NCBI GenBank assembly: GCA_030844625.1
Contig: JAUUNJ010000139.1
Location: 1 to 6,663, forward strand
Source of the DNA: Roseburia sp.
Lineage (GTDB): Bacteria; Bacillota; Clostridia; Lachnospirales; Lachnospiraceae
DNA length: 6,663 bases
Direction of reading: 5' to 3'
Shown here: positions 1 through 4,814 of the stretch, piece by piece
Position numbering within the stretch: the first letter of the stretch is position 1
Layout of the letters: each line of letters starts with the position of its first letter
Notes under the pieces: model-generated
What the model was told of the DNA's origin: nothing
The model's input: only the letters and a program-made list of their open reading frames with translations
The model's database searches: none
Translations under genes and position numbers: made by a program

Positions 1-45
1 GCCACCGGAGAATATAGAACAAAAATAATAAATAAAAATAATTAG
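1..45 (+). CDS. 3' end of an upstream gene, possibly IMP cyclohydrolase (PurO-like)
   Basis: Frame 1 is open from the window edge to a TAG at 43-45 and encodes ATGEYRTKIINKNN before the stop. The pattern of a TGEY turn followed by a short beta strand and an INKN tail resembles what I recall of the C-terminus of the small IMP cyclohydrolases found beside monofunctional AICAR transformylases in Clostridia. That neighbour is also expected biochemically, because the next gene lacks the cyclohydrolase domain. The stretch is too short to prove homology. Frames 2 and 3 also close quickly (stops at 26-28 and 15-17), so the coding frame rests on residue resemblance and context only. Confidence 0.45.
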   Translation, partial: ATGEYRTKIINKNN

Positions 46-66
46 TTTTATACTCACTAATTTTAT

Positions 67-76
67 TGGAGGAGAA
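67..76 (+). promoter_or_regulatory. Ribosome binding site of the AICAR transformylase gene
   Basis: TTGGAGGAGA lies 5 bases before the ATG at 82. It is a strong Shine-Dalgarno sequence and fixes the start. No clear promoter is seen in 46-66, so this gene is probably co-transcribed with the upstream one. Confidence 0.8.
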
Positions 77-81
77 TTATA

Positions 82-1257
82 ATGAAAGAATTAGAATTAA
101 AATATGGTTGTAATCCAAACCAGAAACCATCAAAAATTTTCATGGAAGACGGAGAACTTCCAATTGAAGTATTAAACGGCAAACCCGGCTACATTAACTT
201 CCTTGATGCGTTTAATGGCTGGCAGTTAGTTAAGGAATTAAAGAAAGCAACCGGTCTTCCTGCTGCCACATCATTTAAACATGTATCTCCTGCAGGTGCT
301 GCGGTAGGTCTTCCTCTGAGCGAAGTCGAATCAAAGATTTACTGGGTGGATGACCTTGGAGAATTATCACCACTTGCATCTGCTTATGCGAGAGCCAGAG
401 GCGCTGACAGAATGTCTTCCTACGGTGATTTTATTGCCCTTTCCGATGTTTGCGATGTTTCTACTGCTGCTGTTATTAAAAGAGAATTTTCTGACGGTAT
501 TATTGCACCGGGTTATGAACCGGAAGCCCTTGAAATGTTAAAGGGCAAAAAGAAAGGCAGCTATGCAATTATTCAGATTGACCCTGAATATGTTCCAAAC
601 CCGATTGAAAGAAAAGAAGTTTTTGGAATCACTTTTGAACAGGGACGTAACGAACTTAACATTGATGATGAATTTTTCAGCAATGTGGTAACAGAAAATA
701 AAGATATCACAAAACAGGCTAAAATTGATATGGCTATTGCAATGATTACTTTAAAATATACCCAGTCAAACTCTGTTTGTTTCGTAAAGAACGGACAGGC
801 TATCGGCGTTGGTGCCGGACAGCAGTCAAGAATTCACTGTACAAGACTCGCCGGACAGAAAGCTGATAACTGGCTTCTCCGCCAGTCTCCACAGGTACTC
901 AGTCTTCCATTCAGAGAGGATATGAAACGTGCCAACAGAGACAATGCTATTGATCTTTACATTGGTGAAGATTATATGGATGTTCTTGCGGATGGAGAAT
1001 GGGAAAAGTATTTCACAGAAAAACCACCAGTATTCAAAGTCGAAGATAAAAAGGCATGGCTGGCACAGGCTACAGATGTTGTTCTCGGTTCTGATGCATT
1101 CTTCCCATTTGATGACAATGTGGAAAGAGCTTTCCGGAGCGGTGTTAAATATATTGCTCAACCTGGCGGTTCTATCCGTGATCAGGATGTAATTGATGCA
1201 TGTAACAAACACGGTATTGCTATGTGCTTTACAGGATTAAGATTATTCCATCACTAA
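82..1257 (+). CDS. Monofunctional AICAR transformylase (phosphoribosylaminoimidazolecarboxamide formyltransferase)
   Basis: This cytosolic enzyme transfers the formyl group of 10-formyl-tetrahydrofolate to AICAR, giving FAICAR, the next-to-last step of IMP synthesis. The 391 residues match only the transformylase half of bifunctional PurH/ATIC. Visible hallmarks are the NPNQ segment near residues 11-14, the catalytic Lys66-His67 in SFKHVSPAGAAVG, the substrate-binding block around 240-258 (GVGAGQQSRIHCTRLAG), SDAFFPFDDNVERA at 337-350, and the C-terminal LRLFHH. The roughly 200-residue N-terminal IMP cyclohydrolase domain is absent, and the good ribosome binding site plus the family-like N-terminus show this is not a truncation. 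The 260-335 segment (PQVLSLPF, NAIDLYIGEDYMD, KKAWLAQ) resembles the longer, eukaryotic-ATIC-like form more than the Bacillus form, from memory. The missing activity is probably supplied by the upstream gene ending at 45. Confidence 0.95.
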   Translation: MKELELKYGCNPNQKPSKIFMEDGELPIEVLNGKPGYINFLDAFNGWQLVKELKKATGLPAATSFKHVSPAGAAVGLPLSEVESKIYWVDDLGELSPLASAYARARGADRMSSYGDFIALSDVCDVSTAAVIKREFSDGIIAPGYEPEALEMLKGKKKGSYAIIQIDPEYVPNPIERKEVFGITFEQGRNELNIDDEFFSNVVTENKDITKQAKIDMAIAMITLKYTQSNSVCFVKNGQAIGVGAGQQSRIHCTRLAGQKADNWLLRQSPQVLSLPFREDMKRANRDNAIDLYIGEDYMDVLADGEWEKYFTEKPPVFKVEDKKAWLAQATDVVLGSDAFFPFDDNVERAFRSGVKYIAQPGGSIRDQDVIDACNKHGIAMCFTGLRLFHH

Positions 1258-1295
1258 AATTTGCATCGACAATAATCCGTACACCAATAAAAATC

Positions 1296-1340
1296 AAGCG
1301 GTTTCCAGAGAGTTTACACTCACTGGAAACCGCTTTTTTT
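1296..1340 (+). terminator. Strong intrinsic terminator, probably bidirectional
   Basis: A 13-bp perfect stem pairs 1296-1308 (AAGCGGTTTCCAG) with 1323-1335. After one A-A mismatch the loop adds four more pairs (GAGT 1310-1313 with ACTC 1318-1321) around TTAC. Seven T residues follow at 1334-1340, ending the AICAR transformylase transcript. On the minus strand the hairpin is followed by GATTTTTATT, so it can also stop the convergent hsp20 transcript, whose stop codon lies 72 bp away. Confidence 0.9.
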
Positions 1341-1411
1341 CATAAAGGACAACTGGTGCAAAAACAGGTCAAAGGTCTGTACATTGTCACGGCTTATCCA
1401 TATTCCGGTTT

Positions 1412-1849
1412 TTATTCAATTGCAATATATTTCTTTTGTTCTACTACCGGCTTTGCTTCCTTCTTTGGAACCTTCAAAGTTAAAATACCGTTTTCAAACT
1501 TCGCTTTTACATCTTCCTGTTCCACATGATCTCCTACATAGAAACTTCTCTGACATTTACCATAATATCTTTCTTTACGGATAAAATGTCCTTCCTTATC
1601 CTGTTCATCTTTTGTATCATCATGCTCTGCAGAGATTGTAAGATATCCGTCTTTCAGTTCTGCTGTAACTTCCTCTTTCTTAAATCCCGGAAGTTCCAGG
1701 TCAATTTCATAGCCATCTGACAACTCCTTAACATCTGTGCTGATTTTCTTCATTACATTTGTCTGGTTTCTAAATGCAGGTTCAAAATTCCAAACGTCTC
1801 CAAAATCATCAAAAAATCTGTCCATTCCAAAAATACTAGGTGTTAACAT
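1412..1849 (-). CDS. Small heat-shock protein, Hsp20/alpha-crystallin family
   Basis: This is an ATP-independent holdase chaperone that binds unfolding proteins in the cytosol and forms oligomers. The 145 residues have the normal family layout. A short Phe-rich N-terminal arm (1-35, including IFGMDRFFDDF) is followed by an alpha-crystallin domain at about 36-131, with STDVKELSDGYEIDLELPGFKKEEV at its start. The family signature FENGILTLKVPKK sits at 118-130. The C-terminal I-x-I motif (IAI at 142-144) docks into neighbouring subunits. The start is fixed by AAGGAGGT (plus-strand 1857-1864) 7 bases upstream. The gene stands alone: a terminator follows it and the upstream neighbour is divergent. 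A perfect CIRCE element overlaps its likely promoter, so heat induction through HrcA is expected. In many Firmicutes CIRCE is better known from groESL and dnaK operons. Confidence 0.95.
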   Translation of the reverse strand: MLTPSIFGMDRFFDDFGDVWNFEPAFRNQTNVMKKISTDVKELSDGYEIDLELPGFKKEEVTAELKDGYLTISAEHDDTKDEQDKEGHFIRKERYYGKCQRSFYVGDHVEQEDVKAKFENGILTLKVPKKEAKPVVEQKKYIAIE

Positions 1850-1856
1850 AATAAAT

Positions 1857-1864
1857 ACCTCCTT
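1857..1864 (-). promoter_or_regulatory. Ribosome binding site of hsp20
   Basis: The minus strand reads AAGGAGGT, a near-perfect Shine-Dalgarno sequence, 7 bases before the ATG at 1849. A small inverted repeat at 1874-1887 (CGGTTA, two bases, TAACCG) lies just upstream in the leader and could fold as a hairpin next to the site without covering it. Confidence 0.8.
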
Positions 1865-1986
1865 ATATATGTGCGGTTAAATAACCGTCGTCGTTAATGT
1901 GTATTCTATTAGCTCAAAAGCAAATCTTTTTCACTAATCAGCTCCACAGAATCAAATCCACCTTGGACTTTCTTCCGGCTAATTAT

Positions 1987-2015
1987 GTTATACCACTTTT
2001 TGTTAGCACTCTCAA
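1987..2015 (-). promoter_or_regulatory. Predicted sigma-A promoter of hsp20
   Basis: On the minus strand, TTGAGA (-35, plus coordinates 2010-2015) is followed after exactly 17 bases by TATAAC (-10, 1987-1992). The TG one base before the -10 makes it an extended -10. Transcription should start near 1980, giving a leader of about 130 bases. The -35 box spans the left-arm/spacer boundary of the CIRCE element, so HrcA bound there would block RNA polymerase. Confidence 0.65.
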
Positions 2016-2030
2016 TAGGTGAGTGCTAAC
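2002..2030. promoter_or_regulatory. CIRCE element (HrcA operator)
   Basis: TTAGCACTC at 2003-2011, a 9-base spacer, then GAGTGCTAA at 2021-2029 matches the CIRCE consensus TTAGCACTC-N9-GAGTGCTAA without a mismatch. The symmetry extends one more base on each side (G2002, C2030). CIRCE is the known binding site of the heat-shock repressor HrcA. It overlaps the -35 region of hsp20. The divergent CBS-domain gene starts 175 bases away and is probably not controlled by it. Confidence 0.95.
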
Positions 2031-2139
2031 TTTTTTGTAAACAATTTGTTACGTTTTTATTAACACAATTATTACCAATATTAGTACCATATATTTTTCT
2101 AAACTTATCATTAACTTTGTTAATTTTCTGTGATATATG

Positions 2140-2168
2140 TGGAACGAATACTGTTTTTCTGATAAAAT
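2140..2168 (+). promoter_or_regulatory. Weak candidate promoter of the CBS-domain gene
   Basis: TAAAAT at 2163-2168 matches the -10 consensus in five of six bases and has an extended TG at 2160-2161. The -35 position 17 bases upstream (TGGAAC, 2140-2145) is poor. A start near 2175 would give a leader of about 30 bases. The AT-rich setting makes chance matches likely. Confidence 0.35.
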
Positions 2169-2204
2169 ATATTTAATTAATATAGCTAATTTAAGGGGAC
2201 TAAT

Positions 2205-2633
2205 ATGAATATCTTATTTTTTTTAACACCAAAAGAAAATGTATCACATGTAGATGATGACGATACTCTGCGACAGGCTTTAGAGAAGATGGAGTATCAC
2301 GGTTACTCTGCCATACCTCTTTTAAGCAGAGACGGTAAATACATAGGAACAATTACTGAGGGCGATTTGCTCTGGTATCTGAAAACCCATGATTTTCCTG
2401 ATATCTGGACAATGGAAGATATTCCAATCACCGAAATTGAACGTAGGCGTGACAATACTGCGGTTAACATTCAGGAATCCATGGAAGGGCTTTTTGACAA
2501 AGTTACCAATCAGAACTTTGTTCCTGTGGTAGATGACCAGAATGTATTTATCGGAATCATTACTAGAAAAGACGTTATTCTTTATCTGGCAGATAAATTA
2601 AAAAATGTGTCACCATCAGAACTCCATCAATAA
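2205..2633 (+). CDS. Tandem CBS-domain protein, possible nucleotide sensor
   Basis: This 142-residue protein consists almost only of two CBS domains, which pair into a Bateman module that typically binds adenine nucleotides. CBS1 covers about 8-60 and ends in GTITEGDLLWYL. CBS2 covers about 85-130 and ends in the matching GIITRKDVILYL. No enzyme, transporter or DNA-binding domain is attached and no membrane segment is seen, so it probably acts in the cytosol by binding a partner. Size and layout recall the Bacillus c-di-AMP-binding protein DarB/CbpB (YkuL), including a similar NFVPVV..D stretch in CBS2, but that link is from memory and the ligand is unproven. AAGGGGA at 2193-2199 supports the ATG. 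It seems monocistronic, ending at the terminator at 2648-2683. Confidence 0.85.
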   Translation: MNILFFLTPKENVSHVDDDDTLRQALEKMEYHGYSAIPLLSRDGKYIGTITEGDLLWYLKTHDFPDIWTMEDIPITEIERRRDNTAVNIQESMEGLFDKVTNQNFVPVVDDQNVFIGIITRKDVILYLADKLKNVSPSELHQ

Positions 2634-2647
2634 TCCCAATATATTTT

Positions 2648-2683
2648 AAAGGTGTAAGCTTAAACTCTGCTTACACCTTTTTT
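2648..2683 (+). terminator. Intrinsic terminator that contains the TetR stop codon
   Basis: A 12-bp perfect stem pairs 2648-2659 (AAAGGTGTAAGC) with 2669-2680, with a 9-base loop and a T-run at 2678-2683. It ends the CBS-domain transcript. The right arm holds the last codons and stop of the convergent TetR gene (TTA at 2671-2673 is its TAA). On the minus strand the hairpin is followed by TTTAAAATAT, so termination of the TetR transcript there may be weaker. Confidence 0.85.
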
Positions 2684-3285
2684 AAAAAATTCAATGATCC
2701 GATTGGATTTTCTGTGCCCTTTTCTAACAGTTCTATCAATCCCACCATTGTCTCCTCTATAGCTTCCGGTGTAGATGGAACCAGTGTATTATCAAATTTT
2801 ACTGCAAGAACAATCAATACAATTTCTGCAAGAGCTGCTGGATATTTAAAATGTATATCTCCATTATCTATTCCTTGCTGAATAATCTCTGTCAGATCCG
2901 GTTTCATTGCTGATATCAGATGATTCAGATATTTCTGATGTAAAAATGCTGTATCCCGAACTCCTCTTAGTCCATCAACATCTCCCGGCTTTCTCAATTC
3001 TGCAGAAGAATTTCTACATGCCTGAAAAATCATCGCCATTCTTGTAAAGGGAGAAACGTCAGTCTGGGCTGCCAGATTCTTTGCCGTCTCCAACGGTTTT
3101 TCATAATTTCTCTCTATCAGCGCTTCCAGGATGGCATCCTTTGATGGAAAATAATAGTATATACTTCCCTTTCCGATTCCTGCCGCCTGGGCAATCTCGC
3201 TTACGGAAATAGTCTGTATATCCTTGCTTACCAATAATTCCTGAAGTGCATCTAGTATTTTATCGTACTTTGTATGATTTTGCAT
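2671..3285 (-). CDS. TetR/AcrR-family transcriptional regulator
   Basis: This 204-residue protein has the standard TetR length. The N-terminal DNA-binding domain covers about residues 5-55, with a helix-turn-helix at about 26-47 (ISVSEIAQAAGIGKGSIYYYF, then PSKDAILEALIER). The rest (about 60-204) is a helical ligand-binding and dimerisation domain whose sequence does not reveal the ligand. AGAAAGG (plus coordinates 3293-3299) lies 7 bases before the start. The gene is divergent from the SCP2-hydrolase-condensation-ACP-ligase operon. Two inverted-repeat sites in that operon's promoter are its most likely targets, so it probably represses the operon until a lipid-like or pathway-linked ligand releases it (inference). 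No matching half-sites are seen near its own putative -10, so autoregulation is not evident. Confidence 0.93.
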   Translation of the reverse strand: MQNHTKYDKILDALQELLVSKDIQTISVSEIAQAAGIGKGSIYYYFPSKDAILEALIERNYEKPLETAKNLAAQTDVSPFTRMAMIFQACRNSSAELRKPGDVDGLRGVRDTAFLHQKYLNHLISAMKPDLTEIIQQGIDNGDIHFKYPAALAEIVLIVLAVKFDNTLVPSTPEAIEETMVGLIELLEKGTENPIGSLNFLKKV

Positions 3286-3348
3286 TTTAGAGCCTTTCTG
3301 AATATTTCCATTTTTTCTTTCACAAATAATTATTCCAATCCGTTTATT

Positions 3349-3357
3349 AGTATAGCA
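3349..3357 (-). promoter_or_regulatory. Candidate extended -10 promoter of the TetR gene
   Basis: The minus strand reads TGCTATACT, an extended -10 element with the hexamer at 3349-3354. No good -35 box is seen 16-18 bases upstream. A start near 3342 would give a leader of about 57 bases. Confidence 0.45.
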
Positions 3358-3435
3358 CAGATTTTTCTTTGAAACACCCTTAATTTAGGTTAAGTATTCC
3401 CAATTCATACTTTTTTTCATATTTGGAAAGTTATT

Positions 3436-3452
3436 ATTGACCGCCAGTCGAA
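3436..3452. promoter_or_regulatory. Second, weaker candidate TetR operator
   Basis: This 17-base site matches the core of the perfect palindrome at 3480-3496 in 12 of 17 positions, sharing GACC and GTCGAA in register. Its own symmetry is imperfect. It covers the candidate -35 box. The centre-to-centre distance to the strong site is 44 bp, about four helical turns, so two dimers would lie on nearly the same DNA face. Confidence 0.45.
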
Positions 3453-3465
3453 AAAATGATAATCT
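3437..3465 (+). promoter_or_regulatory. Candidate promoter of the SCP2-to-ligase operon
   Basis: TTGACC at 3437-3442 is a good -35 box. The -10 could be TAATCT at 3460-3465 (17-base spacing, weaker match) or GATAAT at 3458-3463 (five of six bases, 15-base spacing). Both candidate operators would overlap this promoter or its early transcribed region, which fits repression. Confidence 0.5.
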
Positions 3466-3477
3466 ATCTTTGGATTC

Positions 3478-3498
3478 AATTCGACCATCGGTCGAATT
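3478..3498. promoter_or_regulatory. Perfect 21-bp inverted repeat, probable TetR operator
   Basis: AATTCGACC, three bases (ATC), then GGTCGAATT form a perfect 9-3-9 inverted repeat just upstream of the ribosome binding site of the SCP2-like gene. The size, symmetry and GACC-N3-GGTC core are typical of TetR/AcrR operators. It would lie just downstream of the predicted transcription start, a blocking position. Binding by the adjacent TetR protein is inferred. Confidence 0.75.
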
Positions 3499-3502
3499 TT
3501 GG

Positions 3503-3513
3503 AAAAGGAGGAG
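3503..3513 (+). promoter_or_regulatory. Ribosome binding site of the SCP2-like gene
   Basis: AAAAGGAGGAG lies 8 bases before the ATG at 3522. This is the strongest ribosome binding site of the operon and sits only 4 bases after the operator palindrome. Confidence 0.8.
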
Positions 3514-3521
3514 TTTGAAAC

Positions 3522-3851
3522 ATGACATTTGCAGATTTATTTTCTGAAATTAAAAGTCGGTTTATGGCCGCAGACGTAAGCGATATTACGGAACATCTTG
3601 CTTATCAGTTTAATATTACCGGAGAGGGTGAAGGCATCTTTTATGTAGAAGTAAAGGAAGGAAAACTATATGTTGAACCTTACGAATATTTCGACAGAGA
3701 TGCCATTTTTATATGTTCGGCAGACACTTTATTAAAAATCGCCGACAAAAAATTAGATTCCATTCTTGCAGTCACACTTCAAAAACTTAAAGTAGAAGGA
3801 AATATTGATAAAGCTCTAAAATTTAAGGAGCTTATTGACAGAAAAAGATAG
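3522..3851 (+). CDS. SCP2 sterol-carrier-like lipid-binding domain protein
   Basis: The 109 residues form a single SCP2-type domain. Recognisable parts are the AYQFNITGEGEGIFYVEVKEGKL beta hairpin region (about 27-49), VEPYEYFDRDAIFICSADTLLKIA (about 51-74) and the end of the fold, LQKLKVEGNIDKALKFKEL (about 86-104). SCP2 domains have a hydrophobic tunnel that binds fatty acyl chains, acyl-CoA or other lipids. Bacteria of this kind do not make sterols, so an acyl ligand is more likely. There is no signal peptide or membrane segment, so it is expected in the cytosol. It is the first gene of the operon and lies 15 bases before the hydrolase gene. It may present or shield the lipid substrate or product of the downstream carrier-protein enzymes (inference). 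Confidence 0.85.
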   Translation: MTFADLFSEIKSRFMAADVSDITEHLAYQFNITGEGEGIFYVEVKEGKLYVEPYEYFDRDAIFICSADTLLKIADKKLDSILAVTLQKLKVEGNIDKALKFKELIDRKR

Positions 3852-3866
3852 CGAGGTCAATTATTT

Positions 3867-4814
3867 ATGAAGAAAAAAATAGGTGCTTTGGCAGTTTTTG
3901 CAGGATTGCTTACACTTGCCGAAGCCGGAAGTTCCGCATACTTTTACCGCAGAACAATGAAACGAAATAACGTGGACATGGAACGCACCATGAAAATGTC
4001 CGGAACTGACTGGGGAGCATATTCCTCTTTGATTAACAAAAGGAAAAAATTTATGCTTGCCCAACCCCACAAAGATATTTTTCAGATTTCCAATGACGGC
4101 TTAAAGCTTCATGCCACATATTTTCCAGGCAGTCCCGATAGCAATAAAGTGGTCATATGTTTTCATGGATATACCAGCGAAGGGATGAATGATTATATCG
4201 GGCTGTCCGATTACTATCTGAAACGTGGATATGGCATGCTGTTAGTTGATGAGAGAGCTCACGGAAAGAGTGAAGGTAAATATATCGGTTTCGGATGTCT
4301 TGACAGAAAGGATGCTCTTCTCTGGATTAACCGGATAACTGAAATGTGTGGAGAGAATGTCCAGATTCTTCTCCATGGTACTTCCATGGGCGGCGCCACA
4401 GTCTTAATGGCAAGTGGACTGAAACTGCCTGAACAGGTGAAAGGAATTATTTCTGATTGCGGATTTACATCCCCCAAATATGTATTTACTCATGTGTTGC
4501 ATTCCATGTATCATTTACCCGCATTTCCAATGATTCAGATTGCAGACTATGTTAACAGAAAAAAAGCCGGATACGGTCTGGATGAATGCAATGCGGCAAG
4601 AGAAGTAAGAAAGGCAAAGGTTCCTATTCTTTTAATTCACGGAAGCGCAGATACTTTTGTTCCAAGCCAAATGTGCGATGAAATTTATAATAATTGCGCA
4701 TCAGATAAAAAGAGATTAATTGTAATGGGTGCAGCCCATGCCGAAAGTTATTATAAAGATATGTCAGCATATGAAAGCGCATTAAATAATTTTATTGGAG
4801 GTGTCATAAAATGA
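3867..4814 (+). CDS. Membrane-anchored alpha/beta hydrolase, YqkD-like
   Basis: The 315-residue protein starts with MKKK and a hydrophobic segment (about 5-19), followed by a basic stretch (RRTMKR, 28-33), as in a signal anchor. An A-x-A at 18-20 leaves signal peptide cleavage possible. The alpha/beta hydrolase domain covers about 70-313: oxyanion-hole HGY at 100-102, nucleophile Ser173 in the elbow GTSMGG, acid Asp262 in HGSADTFVP, and His291 in AAHAESY, so the triad is complete. Layout and the segment HLPAFPMIQIADY resemble Bacillus YqkD-type hydrolases. The substrate is unknown; in this operon it could release or edit a carrier-bound acyl product, or cut an exported product if the active site faces outside. 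The ribosome binding site is weak (GAGG at 3853-3856, 10 bases from ATG). The last codons overlap the next gene by ATGA. Confidence 0.88.
   Translation: MKKKIGALAVFAGLLTLAEAGSSAYFYRRTMKRNNVDMERTMKMSGTDWGAYSSLINKRKKFMLAQPHKDIFQISNDGLKLHATYFPGSPDSNKVVICFHGYTSEGMNDYIGLSDYYLKRGYGMLLVDERAHGKSEGKYIGFGCLDRKDALLWINRITEMCGENVQILLHGTSMGGATVLMASGLKLPEQVKGIISDCGFTSPKYVFTHVLHSMYHLPAFPMIQIADYVNRKKAGYGLDECNAAREVRKAKVPILLIHGSADTFVPSQMCDEIYNNCASDKKRLIVMGAAHAESYYKDMSAYESALNNFIGGVIK
4797..4814 (+). promoter_or_regulatory. Ribosome binding site and ATGA overlap coupling hydrolase to condensation gene
   Basis: GGAGGTG at 4797-4803 lies inside the hydrolase gene, 7 bases before the ATG at 4811, which overlaps the hydrolase TGA (4812-4814) by four bases. 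This suggests translational coupling. A second ATG follows directly at 4814, so the true start may be one codon later. Confidence 0.75.

Larger units (their letters stand above)
1865..2204. other. Intergenic region between divergent hsp20 and CBS-domain genes
   Basis: No gene is seen here. From left to right it holds about 115 bases of hsp20 leader (with a CGGTTA/TAACCG hairpin at 1874-1887), the hsp20 promoter and CIRCE element (1987-2030), then very AT-rich DNA from 2031 to 2190. The AT-rich part contains a 6-3-6 inverted repeat (ATTAAC, TTT, GTTAAT) at 2110-2124 of unknown meaning and a weak promoter for the CBS-domain gene near 2140-2168. Confidence 0.7.

Noticed and set aside
350..1212. 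Open frames of 60-130 codons on both strands within the AICAR transformylase gene
   Set aside because: They overlap a gene with clear family motifs along its full length, and their translations show no domain-like pattern.
1224..1720. Plus-strand open frames across the terminator and hsp20 region
   Set aside because: They run through a strong terminator or antisense to hsp20 and have low-complexity, Ser/Phe/Leu-rich translations typical of antisense frames.
1865..1980. Riboswitch or RNA thermometer in the hsp20 leader
   Set aside because: No known riboswitch core or FourU/ROSE-like pairing with the Shine-Dalgarno was recognised; only a small hairpin is seen.
2110..2124. Inverted repeat ATTAAC-TTT-GTTAAT upstream of the CBS-domain gene
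   Set aside because: It is short and made almost only of A and T in a very AT-rich region, so chance is likely; not called as an operator.
3379..3394. Dyad CTTAA-N6-TTAAG between the TetR start and the operon promoter
   Set aside because: Only five bases per arm in AT-rich DNA and unlike the GACC-type palindrome, so it is not supported as a regulator site.
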